A DNA stretch of 19,464 nucleotides, taken from contig QYQI01000155.1 in assembly GCA_007280825.1 (NCBI GenBank), positions 1-19,464 on the forward strand. The letters are read 5' to 3'. The stretch is from Ignavibacteriales bacterium (GTDB lineage: Bacteria; Bacteroidota; Ignavibacteria; Ignavibacteriales; Melioribacteraceae). The notes beneath the pieces were generated by a model. That model saw only the letters and a program-made list of their open reading frames with translations. It was not told where the DNA came from and did not search any database. Below are positions 7,380 through 18,300 of this stretch, piece after piece. Numbering within the stretch: the first letter of the stretch is position 1; the number at the start of each line of letters is the position of its first letter. Both the position numbers and the translations under genes were made by a program.

Positions 7380-10091
7380 TTACCAATTCATCGACACCGT
7401 AGCTTGCAGCATAGCATCGTTATAGTTATTTCCTCCGCCTGAAAGATCTTTGAAGTTTGATATATTCCCTTGAAGTTCGAACCTTAGCCATTGATAAAGA
7501 ATTATATTTGAGCCCAAATAAATCATTATTTTCTTTGTGTAATTCTCCTCGTTTGAGATAGTTCCGCCGAGATTTGTAGAAATCATTTCACTTAATTGAT
7601 AATTCCCGTTCAAATCAAATTCTGTTATACTGCTTGAGATAGAAAGAATGTTGGATTGAGCCAAACTTAAAGTCGAACTTACTGTCAGAGGAAACTCAAA
7701 ACTGAAATTCTGATTTAACATATAAGATTCATTCGAAAACTTGTTTGATATAATTCCAATCTTATTGTTTTGCCATTGGCCTGTAAATGAAAGTGTTGTT
7801 GAAGCAGATACACTGGATAACCGATAAGAATAGCCAGTCATTAAAGAAAACAAATCGGATGTGTTTTCCATCTTTTGAGTAGCAATAATATTGTCGTTAC
7901 TTTGTGAATATGGCGAATAATTTATTTGGACAAACGGCAGATTCGGGAAATAAAAACCGAGATTAATACCAAACGATGTAGTTGTTGTTGTTGATTGCTT
8001 CCAATTAATAAGATTATCATTGTAAACTTTGAAGAACGTTTTCATTGTTATTTTCTTATCAGCGAACTTCTGGTCGAAATTAAAATCGAATTGGAGTTGA
8101 TCTTGTCTTAAACTCGGTGCTGCTAACGACATAAATCCAGGACCAATTCTTCTTACTCCTAAAGAAAAAAATGTTGCACTCGGCTCATTATTAAAAGCTA
8201 TTTTCCCTTTCCAAGCGTAATCAAATGATGTGCTCAACTTCGGCGTTAATAAATTTTTAACAAAGCCCGGAATTGAACTACTAACAAAATCGGCATCGTT
8301 TAAATCTCGCGTAAAAGCAGATACCGCTGCTTCACCGTTTATCTCGATCAATTTTTGAAATAAGTTAAGTTTACCTTCAGATCCTAACACAACGTTTTCC
8401 TGCGGCGGTAATAATGGATTTAATGAACTTACTAATATCGAATTCAGATCATCCTTCATTTTTAATGCAGTTAAAAAGAAATGTGCATTTTCTTTTTCAC
8501 CCAATCCAATTCGACCGGCTAAAAATGATCTCTTAAAAGAAACATTATCGATACCTTCAAAATTATTCCCAGCAGCAACGGCAAAGTATAATATTCCCGG
8601 GTTGAACTCCACGTTCAATCCGTTAACCGGTACACCACTTACCGTTAACTCTGAATAATCCGGGTATGTTCTTCCGATTCCAAGTGTTTTAATATTTAAA
8701 AAGAGTTTTTCCGCTGGAGAGATCAGTCCAAGTTTTTCTGCGTTCTCTTCTAGTTTATTCGGATCGCTTAACGCGGCTATATCGGTAAGTTTTCCTAAAG
8801 TAGAATCGACAGATGATGCAATCTCCTTAACTTTTTCAGAAATACGATCTTTTATTTTTGATTTCAGCCGATCAATATCCAGCATAAATGAAACGCTGTT
8901 CAAACTTTGCCTATTCGAATTGTTTAATGATGAGAGATAAATATTCATCCCGAATGGAATATCATAAATTGAAAGTCTCGGATTAATTTCGAAGGTCCAG
9001 TAGTTTAAAGGAAGCTGTGAGAATTGTGCCGGTTTACTGCTTGTTATTTGGGTAAGCTTTGCATCACCGTAAAACTTAAAATTACTTGGACTACCAAATA
9101 GATCAATCTGTGCCGGAGCGCCAAAGAAATTTAAGATAGATGTTCCATAATTTTTATTTGTGTTTGTGAAAGATGACAAACCTGATGGCAGTCCGGACTT
9201 TTCATTAATATAAGTTTCACCGTATTGATTAGTGTCTCCATTGTAGTTTGCTGAATATTTTTCTTTCTTTGCTTCACCACCTTGGATTTCAAAAGATCTT
9301 ATTTCACTTTCCTGTGTTTTGAAATCATCGAGAAAACATTCAATCTCCCATGCATATCTTTTTCCCGGAACCAATTGCCGAGCGGCTACCGGATATCGCA
9401 ACACAGTTGAGGAAATCATTAGTGATTGATAATACAATGGGTTGGATGCCATTGCCGAATGCACAGACTGATAACCAAGAATTTCTACTAATTTTAATCT
9501 GTAACTAATTCTTGCGTTCGGAGGAACCGGAACCGGCGGCAACCAGGAAAAGATAATTATCGGAGGCCCACTCATATTTTTTAATTTTTGATTTTCAGAT
9601 TCTTCCGCAAAGATATTACCGATAACTTCTTGATCTAATGGACTTATCAATTCCATCCGGTTTAAATTTTCGACTGTAGTTTGAATACAGTCGGATGCAA
9701 TTTGCATTCCATCTACTGCTTGGAATACGGCCACACAAATATCATACCTTCCTGAAGGAAGGCTACCGGTATTCATTATAATATTTTTATAGCGAGTGTT
9801 CGATTCACTTACAGTGAAAGGACCTAGATCCCGGCCATTGACAGTTCTTGCACCGGGTTGCAAACTAATTACTGACGAAGTTGCTTCGATAATTTTCCCT
9901 TGCGAAGATTCCGTTGCTATTCCTTTTAAATAAACATTTACAGCCCTTTCACTGTTGTTGATTAGAACAATTTTCCAGAATTGCTCAACCTTGAATTGAT
10001 ATGGTGGCGGCTGTTGAAGATGAACAGTAACTTGAGCGTAAGAGCTTATTGTTACAATGAAGAAAAGTAATATTATTTTATATGCTTTCAT
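7380..10091 (-). CDS. TANFOR-like domain protein with C-terminal outer-membrane beta-barrel-like region
   Basis: Secreted 903-aa protein of unknown function. Residues 1-20 are a signal peptide ending SSYAQ. Residues 21-140 resemble the TANFOR domain: an opening VTVHLQQPPPYQF, the motif LPSGRYDICV (111-120) and a conserved cysteine pair, Cys119 and Cys135, likely to form a disulfide. Residues about 147-270 are an Ig-like module (ELISPLDQ..., PVAARQLVPGKRYAWEIECF) closely matching one in the 1994-aa neighbour. From about residue 320 the sequence becomes alternating hydrophobic/polar strands rich in Asn, Ser, Gly and aromatics, ending VSMNW. That suggests a beta-barrel inserted in the outer membrane. 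A run of Thr (STTTTTS, near 8000-7980) sits in one loop. The ATG at 10091 has AAGGG upstream. It is the last gene of the cluster, 90 bp after the Fn3 gene, and is followed by the T9SS-tail relic and a terminator. The domain name rests on pattern recall, not a search. Confidence 0.8.
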   Translation of the reverse strand: MKAYKIILLFFIVTISSYAQVTVHLQQPPPYQFKVEQFWKIVLINNSERAVNVYLKGIATESSQGKIIEATSSVISLQPGARTVNGRDLGPFTVSESNTRYKNIIMNTGSLPSGRYDICVAVFQAVDGMQIASDCIQTTVENLNRMELISPLDQEVIGNIFAEESENQKLKNMSGPPIIIFSWLPPVPVPPNARISYRLKLVEILGYQSVHSAMASNPLYYQSLMISSTVLRYPVAARQLVPGKRYAWEIECFLDDFKTQESEIRSFEIQGGEAKKEKYSANYNGDTNQYGETYINEKSGLPSGLSSFTNTNKNYGTSILNFFGAPAQIDLFGSPSNFKFYGDAKLTQITSSKPAQFSQLPLNYWTFEINPRLSIYDIPFGMNIYLSSLNNSNRQSLNSVSFMLDIDRLKSKIKDRISEKVKEIASSVDSTLGKLTDIAALSDPNKLEENAEKLGLISPAEKLFLNIKTLGIGRTYPDYSELTVSGVPVNGLNVEFNPGILYFAVAAGNNFEGIDNVSFKRSFLAGRIGLGEKENAHFFLTALKMKDDLNSILVSSLNPLLPPQENVVLGSEGKLNLFQKLIEINGEAAVSAFTRDLNDADFVSSSIPGFVKNLLTPKLSTSFDYAWKGKIAFNNEPSATFFSLGVRRIGPGFMSLAAPSLRQDQLQFDFNFDQKFADKKITMKTFFKVYNDNLINWKQSTTTTTSFGINLGFYFPNLPFVQINYSPYSQSNDNIIATQKMENTSDLFSLMTGYSYRLSSVSASTTLSFTGQWQNNKIGIISNKFSNESYMLNQNFSFEFPLTVSSTLSLAQSNILSISSSITEFDLNGNYQLSEMISTNLGGTISNEENYTKKIMIYLGSNIILYQWLRFELQGNISNFKDLSGGGNNYNDAMLQATVSMNW

Positions 10092-10181
10092 TTTTTCCCT
10101 TCAAATATTAATGATGTCATGAATAGTATTCTAAATACCACTTTGAATTATTTAATCCGATGAACTGATTGTGTGATTTTA

Positions 10182-12341
10182 CTATTCAATAATTTTACCA
10201 AGCACATTGCTAAATTTTGATTGACCGCCATCATTCGTAATGACCTTTACTGCATAGTAATTTTCTTTATTGGTATTTTTATCGGTATATGATTTTTCTT
10301 TTGTCGTGTCGTATTGTTTTAATTGTCCTTTATCGTCCTTCTTGTAAATTACAAAAGTGTGTTCAGTTTTTATTGCAGGATATTCCCATTTAAGAATAAT
10401 ATTTTTCTTTTCGACATTTGCAGTGAAGTTTTCAATTGAAGGTCTTATGCCTGTATCATAAGGTTTACCATATACTACTGAAGCATATTTAGAATACAGT
10501 CCGCTTAAATCCTTAGCCCTAATTGAATAATAGTAAGTGACACCTGTTGTTACAGTGGTATCAATGAATTTGGTTGCAATTGATTCAGTTGTTTTGAGAA
10601 TTTCCCATTTAGCCTGCATATCAGTTTTTCTATAGATGATATGCTCTTTTACATCCTCGCTGCTGCTTGGTACAAAGTGCAATTCAATCTTTTTTTCTCC
10701 TACAATCACATCATTAAATACAGGGGTAACAGGAGGAATTGTATCAGGCCGCGCTACTTTCAGCACATTCGAAAACTCTGATTGATTGTAATTGAAGTCC
10801 AGTGCTTTAATTTTGTAATAAATGAAGGGTGTTAAAGAATTCAATGTAACGGTATCTTTAAATACAGTTTGGACTTCTTGAACTAAAGAGTCGTTATTCA
10901 TAAAACTCTCATGAATAACAGAGAACTCATGTTCGGGACTATTTGATTTATAAAGTCTATAACCCATTAAATCTTTTTCTTTGTTTTTCTCAACTGCTAT
11001 CGTCACTACTCCCAGCGAATCTATTTTTCCGGAAATAAAAACCGGCTTAACGGGTGGTATTGAATCAATTAACGTAACAGAAACCGGATACGAAGAGCTA
11101 ACATTTTTTGCAGTATCAATTGCCTGAACTACATAATAATTTGGCTGACCGGTGATGAAGGTAGTATCTGTAAATGTTCTGGTATCTTTTGAAAGCATTG
11201 CGCTGTGCAGTACTTTAAATTCTCCTTCATTTTTATCTGATCGAGCAACAAAAAAGCCTTTCAAGTCTGGTGCCGGAATCGGATTCATTTTCCAGGTAAC
11301 CAAAACCTCTTTGGCTTTTACATGTTGCGGTTGTGGTAGAAATGGTTGTTCAGGGGGAGTTAAATCCTTAGACATTCCTTTAACTTCTGCAAACTGTACT
11401 TTTTCCCCAAACAAAGTGTAGCCAAAAAATCTATAAGTATATATCTTATAGTTGATCAGGTTTTTGTCATTATAGCCGCTTCTAGATTCACCTTCATAAC
11501 CGCTGCCTTCAAGACTATGTATTGGAGCTTTATTTAACTGTGTAAATGTGGTTTCACCAGGATTAGCACGCTCTACAAAATATCCTGAAAGTTCCGGTAT
11601 ATCTAGCCAAGCAAAAAATAATTCTGTATCTCCCTGCTTTACATATACAGGATTATCGTAACCTTTCTTAAGGTTCTCAGCTACAATAAAATAATCGACT
11701 GGAATAATTTTGTACATACTAGAGGTACCTAATGGCCTAACTCTATAGAAATACGATTTTCCTTTTATGGTAGTGTTATCTGTATAACATAAACCCAATG
11801 CAGTAGCAACATTTGCATTTTGTAATGCGGTTAGCGCGAAAACCATGTACTCATAATCTTCCTTACTTTTCTGATCCTTTAATTCTGCAATGCCTTTGTC
11901 AAAATTAAAAACTCCACCTTCTCGTTTAGAAATGTTTTTTAGAAAATCTCTGGCAATCTCCAGTTCATTCCTTGATTCTAAATTTTTCTCACTACTCATT
12001 GTAGTTTCCCATTGATTATCTTTATATGAAAATACTTTTGCTATTTCTACATAATCCAAAGTATCGGTTTGTTTTCTTTTAACTTTTGAGTCGAAAAGTG
12101 TTCTTTCAATACTAAATCCATTTTTAAAAGCAACTTCTAGAACCGATTTTTTATCAGGTAAAAATCGTAGTTCAACACCTTTGCCCTCTGTATATCTGCC
12201 AACTACATTTACATAACTAATGGGAATTGTTGTTGTATCTGCCTCTTGAGCAAAGCCGATGTTTGCAAATAAAAACATGGCGGCGATATATAGTAAGCTA
12301 CTCTTTTGCTTTAGCATATTTGATTTTAATAAGTTTTTCAT
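10182..12341 (-). CDS. Secreted multi-fibronectin type III repeat protein
   Basis: 719-aa exported protein. The signal peptide has its hydrophobic core at residues 15-31 with likely cleavage after ANIGFAQ. Residues about 40-220 form a distinct N-terminal region with a Fn3-like ending (SYFYRVRPLG, 196-205). About five Fn3 repeats follow, near 225-325, 329-425, 429-531, 535-630 and 632-715. They show the typical pattern: PP at the linker, a Trp or aromatic in strand B, GY/GFxVxR in strand C, and YYYxIRAxDxxGxxSxxS at the end (for example 603-621). The linkers DSIPPVKPVF and DTIPPVTPVF are almost identical, indicating repeat expansion. There is no enzyme motif, no barrel and no T9SS tail. It starts 17 bases after the 1994-aa gene with a weak SD (AAAGATCAAC), so coupling is likely. 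It could be a spacer or adaptor between the two TANFOR-like neighbours; this is inference. Confidence 0.85.
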   Translation of the reverse strand: MKNLLKSNMLKQKSSLLYIAAMFLFANIGFAQEADTTTIPISYVNVVGRYTEGKGVELRFLPDKKSVLEVAFKNGFSIERTLFDSKVKRKQTDTLDYVEIAKVFSYKDNQWETTMSSEKNLESRNELEIARDFLKNISKREGGVFNFDKGIAELKDQKSKEDYEYMVFALTALQNANVATALGLCYTDNTTIKGKSYFYRVRPLGTSSMYKIIPVDYFIVAENLKKGYDNPVYVKQGDTELFFAWLDIPELSGYFVERANPGETTFTQLNKAPIHSLEGSGYEGESRSGYNDKNLINYKIYTYRFFGYTLFGEKVQFAEVKGMSKDLTPPEQPFLPQPQHVKAKEVLVTWKMNPIPAPDLKGFFVARSDKNEGEFKVLHSAMLSKDTRTFTDTTFITGQPNYYVVQAIDTAKNVSSSYPVSVTLIDSIPPVKPVFISGKIDSLGVVTIAVEKNKEKDLMGYRLYKSNSPEHEFSVIHESFMNNDSLVQEVQTVFKDTVTLNSLTPFIYYKIKALDFNYNQSEFSNVLKVARPDTIPPVTPVFNDVIVGEKKIELHFVPSSSEDVKEHIIYRKTDMQAKWEILKTTESIATKFIDTTVTTGVTYYYSIRAKDLSGLYSKYASVVYGKPYDTGIRPSIENFTANVEKKNIILKWEYPAIKTEHTFVIYKKDDKGQLKQYDTTKEKSYTDKNTNKENYYAVKVITNDGGQSKFSNVLGKIIE

Positions 12342-12358
12342 AGTTGATCTTTATTTTA

Positions 12359-15300
12359 TTATTTATTTATTAGAGTGTTTTTTGAATTATTAGTACTGGC
12401 AACAATAACCATTGGTCCCGTTCTGAAGTTTTTCTTAACAGTTTGAGTAACAACACTATTATTCTTGTTTTTTGCATCAACCCAACTATTGCTTATATAT
12501 TCTTTTAATGTGGCAGTTACGGTAAAAGTGTAATCTTTATTTACTGTTAAATTATTTTTAATCTCCGGAGGTTCGGGAGGTAAATTATTATAAGTGTTGG
12601 TGGCTGGCGGAAGCGGATATGTAGTAGTTAAATTTTGTCCAATAGTAGCAGTATTTTTTGTAAGGGTGCTATTAGCAAATATGCTTGTATTTACTGTGTT
12701 TTTTTGTGCCAGCGTTTGATTAATAGTTTTTGCTGTTGTTGTATTTATAACGATTGGAGTTACAACTGTATATAAATACTCACCAAGATTGTTCTCATTT
12801 TTCTTTATTACCACGTTCGAAAGAGAACCATTTGCATTATGAATTTTCAAGTTCGTGGTTACTACCATTTTAAAGGTTCTGTTTTTTATAGAACCATCTG
12901 ATTGTTGTTCTGAAACATCAAACACATTATTTGGGATCAATCCATACTGTACAGCTAATGGAGATATTAATGGGAAGCTATATTGCTGTGCAGGATGTAC
13001 ATATTGTATTAATAATTGTTGTTGGTCTTGAGCAGCATCTCCTTGTACAACTGTTGCACCATCTCCTGCACTGGTTATTCCGGAACAATTAGTACCGTAT
13101 TCAAAACCCTTATTAAATGATGTATTTACCAGATAATGATCTTGAAGATGTACGCATGCTGACCACCCCCAATCATCCCAGGCATTGTAGTACCAATCAC
13201 CAGTAGAATGTATCCATGTAGTAAAATGTCCAATTTTAACCGAACCTTCCACCAAGCCTGTCACATATACCGGATTTGGAAATTTTCCCTGCAGCCAACC
13301 TCCGGCTTTAATATCTGCTATGTTCCAGGTCGTACTATTATGTTTTACAGATGCTAATACAGAAGCATAAAAGCCTATACTTCCGGAGGCTTGCCATCCA
13401 TTAATTCCAATTCGTTCGGAAGGATACTCACAGTTGTTTCCATTATATTCTGCAAATGCCAGATTTAACTCGGCACCTGCATTTAATTTCAATTCTGCAG
13501 AATAACTACCAACTAAATTAAAATTAACGTCTTTGTTAAATTTAAATCCTATACCTAATGCAAATCCTTTTCCGGTTGCCGTGAGTGTATTAACAGGTAT
13601 TACAGGAATGCCCGGGTCAGTTCCAAATACACCATGATAACCATCCTTAAACGTTTGTGTAAATCCGGAAGGAGCTACTATATCATTTCCAAACATTAAA
13701 TATTCGTATAAGTGAACACCAAAAACATCTACATTATTTAATCCGTTAGGTACTGGTTCTCCAAATTTGAAAAACCATTTATTTGTTTTTCCTCTTATGT
13801 CCAACACAAGATTTGCTGGACTTGGAGTAGTAATTGGCGGAGCGTTTACATTAACACTTGCGGAAAGATTAAAATGCTTATCGGGAAAATCATAACTTAC
13901 ATTAACAGTTCCACTAATGTTAGCCGTCGGTCGCTTTGCAAAACCGGCACCAACCCAAAAGTCACCTGTAAAGGCAATGTATGTTAAACCCTGGCTCTTT
14001 GAGAACTGCGCTAATAGTCCTACATCTGCGTTAAAAGTTTCTTCCTTTGGTGTAGTTGCTATTGTAGTTGCAACCCTCAAACCCATTGTTGATTTCAATG
14101 GAGTAAAAGTAAATTTCTTGCCTGATGGTGTTTTATTTGAGGTTGCCTGTGTTGCTAACATATTATAGTATGCACCGCCGCCAAAACCTCTGAAGGCAAG
14201 ACCCGTTAAAAAAGGAACGCCCGGGGGAGGTAAGAGAACATCAGCTTCTACTCGCCAATACCTGTATAAACTGCCATATAAGTAATTAGTATTTCCAAAC
14301 TCGACTAATGCCCTTGCTTTAAGACCAACAGATGTAAATACAACAGTTAATTCTCCAAGAAAGCCATTACCATAAACAGGATCTTCATTTCGAATACTTA
14401 TATTACCATCAATCTTAACAGCCGGCATATCTGCATGAACTGAAATACTGTCAAGAAAAACTTCTATGAATTTGGGAGTAAATTTTTTGTCAGTCTTATT
14501 CAGCTCTATAGCAAATGATGCACCCAATGTAGTTGTCCCGCCTATGTCTTCGGTGAGATTGGCAACTATATCAATCATCAGCGCCCCTCTTAAAAGCTCC
14601 ATATTCGGGCTGGGCAAACTCGCTTTTGTTAACGATTTATAATAGATTTTTTTAATTGAGACAGGAAAATTTGCCAACCATTTTGGGGGACTCGCAAAGC
14701 TCCATGTACCGGGATTAAAATTGAGTGTATTTGTAGTTGAATTATGAGCATAGTTTAATCCTACATTCTCAAAACCCAGTTCCATCTTTATACCTTTAAT
14801 TGGAAAGTTAGGACTATCCCACTTAAAAGTACCGTTCAAATTAATTGAAAGAGTGTTTAAGTTCGGAGAAAGATTCGCCGAAATATTTGAGGTTGGTAGT
14901 AATGTTAGTTTGCCTTTAAAAATATCGGCATCAATCGGGCCTACAGGAAGTATGGCTATTTGAAAATTATTTCCACTCGATACCTGGTTGAATGTAGCTG
15001 TGTATTTTAAACTGTTTTGAGTTGTAACTTCACTAATTGGCAATACAAGTATGCCCTTGGCTTTTCCGCTAACTAAAGAGCTACTGATAATAGAAATCTC
15101 AACCGTATCCAGACTGGCACTTAAATCAGCTATCCTTCCTGATTGCAAATTGAAAACGTTTACCGCTTTTATTTTCGTTGTTAGCCCCATATCATCAATT
15201 ACGAAATTAGATGCCGTTATGACTGGTGGAGTAAGATTTGTTCCGGTTTTCCAGGTATCAGGTAAAGTGAGAACAAAAGATTTTACATAGAATCCTTGCC

Positions 15301-18300
15301 ATGTTATAGTTGAATCGTTTGGGTAGTTGTTAGGGAAATGCATGTCCAGGGGATTTCTACTATCTGAAAGATCGAGTGACATCGGGCTTGCCTGAATCTT
15401 AATTCCATTTGTTCCGACAATTTCACAACTATCTAAAGTGCCGGTAAGCAGAATATCATGCATGCTTGTTCCATTGCCTACGATGGTTGCTGTAACCGAA
15501 TCTGTTGAAGTAGGAATTGGAAGCAACCAATCTCTTGTAAATTTAACTTCGAGTCCAAGACTTATATCTTTAACGCCGGTACTATCCCATTCAACATAAC
15601 ATCCGGAATTAGGTGTACCTTTTTTAAAGTTGAAAATCATTTTAGGAGTGGCTGTGGTGTTGGGAATTTTTATGTCTTCGGCAAGTTCCACGCGACCGCT
15701 GGAAAAATTTATACTGGAAGGATGTATAGGAAAATATTTTCCCGCAAATCCTAAAGTATATGGTGTACCAGATTTTGTAAATTTTTCCTGCGCTAAAAAA
15801 TTTATTTTAGATGAATCTTTTTTGAAGACCATTTCGGTAATTACCAATTTCTGATTACCATTATTGAACTGCAATCCAAAAGGCATCTTAAGTGAATAGT
15901 CTGGTAGAACCGGTGGCGGGATATTACTTTGGTAGTTTATTTGCGGCTGACCATAGTTAAGACTATTAACCCAGGTAACGAGGTTATCAATTTTACCATT
16001 CGACCAGTTTACTATATGATCTACAACGTGAGCTGCACCCGGTCCCGTTAGAACACTCTCAGCCCATGCCAGTGGGTATGCTAAATAAGATGTACTGGAA
16101 CTTCCACTCTCGGTAGTTACAATTCCACCGGAAGTCAATCGTTTGGTTGTATCAACTCGAATCTTTTTGAACTCGACAGCAACATTTGTCCCCAACCAAT
16201 TGATGTGGACTCTTCCTTTACCCGTCACGGAGCTGTCTGATTCGGTAGTTACATCGGTAACTATGACTTTAAATTCTCCATTTTGTCCAGCCTTAATAGT
16301 ATCATTAACTGCAACTGTTCCACTCCCTCCAACAGATGTACTATCAGTAGAATTGGTTATGTGCGATCTATTTGATTTATTAAGAACACTAGAGTTCTTA
16401 CAAATTAAAACTTCCTCTTTATCTAACCATTCATAATCTACCTGTATTGGATTAGGAGTATTACTCTGTAATGAAATATTCCCTAAATCAGTTATACCAT
16501 TTGGAATGTCCCCTGAAGTTGAAATCCATTGGACACTGCTTGAACCAGGAGGAAATTTCGACGGAGTACGCTGCCAACCACCTGAGACACCTCCAACAAT
16601 TGAAACAATAGAATCACCCTTGACTGTAATTCGAAAGCTTCCCGGCTTATTACCAGCGAACTTTCCGGTATAATTATTAGTTATTAAAAGCTTATAAGAA
16701 AGTGTGTCACTCTGGGTAGTTTTTTTAAATTCTACTTTAAAAACATCACATTGTTTTATTTCGGTAATCTTTTCAGGCAGTTCTTCACTACCATAAATAA
16801 AACTCCACGTCTCACTTTTTCCAATCTCATTATTATCTGCATAGGCTCCTATTTGCCATGCATACTTCTTCCCCTTCTCGAACTTCCTTGCAGCTACGGG
16901 ATATATTAATGTCTTTGTTTTAATATCCTCTCTCTCAAACCAAGCAGGGTTTAGTTTAACTGCTTCAGAAGGTGATTGATTGCCGAGTATCTCAACTACT
17001 TTAATTCTATAATTATAATCATCGCCGTGTTTAATTGATGGAAGCATCCAGGTAAACAGAATTGGCTGATTTGAATTTAGTTTTGATCCGTCCGCTGGAG
17101 AAATAAGCTGTGGGCTTACCTCTTCCTGAATTATAGTGGTAATAGTTTGGTCAATGCAATCTCTGGCTACTTCCTCACCCTTTTCATTTATAACATACAC
17201 GCAGATGGTATAATTACCATCCGGCGCATTCATGTTTTTTTCGAATGCTTCCTGAAGTTTTGTGTTGCGGTAAGTTATGCCTGCTAAATTGAAATCGCTA
17301 AATGAAAAACTTTTTGAACCCGAGATCAAGACCGAACTTAATTTACTCTCTGCCTGAATTCCAGTCTTATAGTCCTTAATATCAATACTAATACGAAATA
17401 CCTTGTAGGCTACCGCGCTTGCATTAGTTGCTACTAATCTCCAGAGATCTGTTTTCTTCAGCTGATTTGGCGGAGGCGGAATTAATTTTACGGTAAGATG
17501 TGGGCTTACATCTTCCGGAATTATAGTGGCTATGGTTTGGTCAATACAATCTCTTGCTACTTCTTCACCCTTTTCATTTTTAACATATACGCAGATGGTG
17601 TAATTTCCATCGGGGGCGTTCATATTCTTACCGTAGGCTTCCTGAAGTTTTGTGTTGCGGTAGGTTAAGTCTGCTAAATTGAAATCGTTGAATGAAAAAT
17701 TTTTTGATCCTGAGATCATGACCGATCTTAATTTACTCTCTACTTGAATTCCAGTAGTTTTTTCTTTTAGATCAACAGTAATAAGAAATGCATTGTAGGC
17801 TAACGCGCTTGCATTAGTTGCTACAATTCTCCAAAGGTTTGTAGTCTTCAGTTGATTTGGCGGAGGCGGAATTAATTTCACAGTAAGATGTGGGCTTACT
17901 TCTTCCGGAATTATTGTAGCTATAGTTTGATCAATGCAGCTGCTGCCAATTTCTATTCCGTCTTCTGCTTTTACATGAATACAAATTGTATAATCTCCGG
18001 ATGGTGCGTTACCTGTACGGCTGAATGCTTCGCTCCATTTGCCTGGTTTGAAATTCACATTCCCGGTTTTAACATCGTTATAAGTAATCATCTTTGTTCC
18101 AGGAGGTAAGCTCATTAGCCCTGATTTCCCATCGACAACTATTCCTTCTCCCTTAACTTCAAGGGTTCCTGACAATGTTATATGTAAAGTGGATTTGGTT
18201 GTATTTATGAGTATTGCTTTCCAGAGATCTGTAGCTCTCAGTTGATTTGGCGGGGGCTGTGATAATGTAACCTGAACCTGGTCCTGGGCAAAAGATAATC

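Noticed and set aside
7980..7995. Trinucleotide repeat (GTT)n as a possible contingency locus
   Set aside because: It is in frame within a coding region as a short Thr run, so length change would not shift the frame, and it is too short to suggest phase variation.
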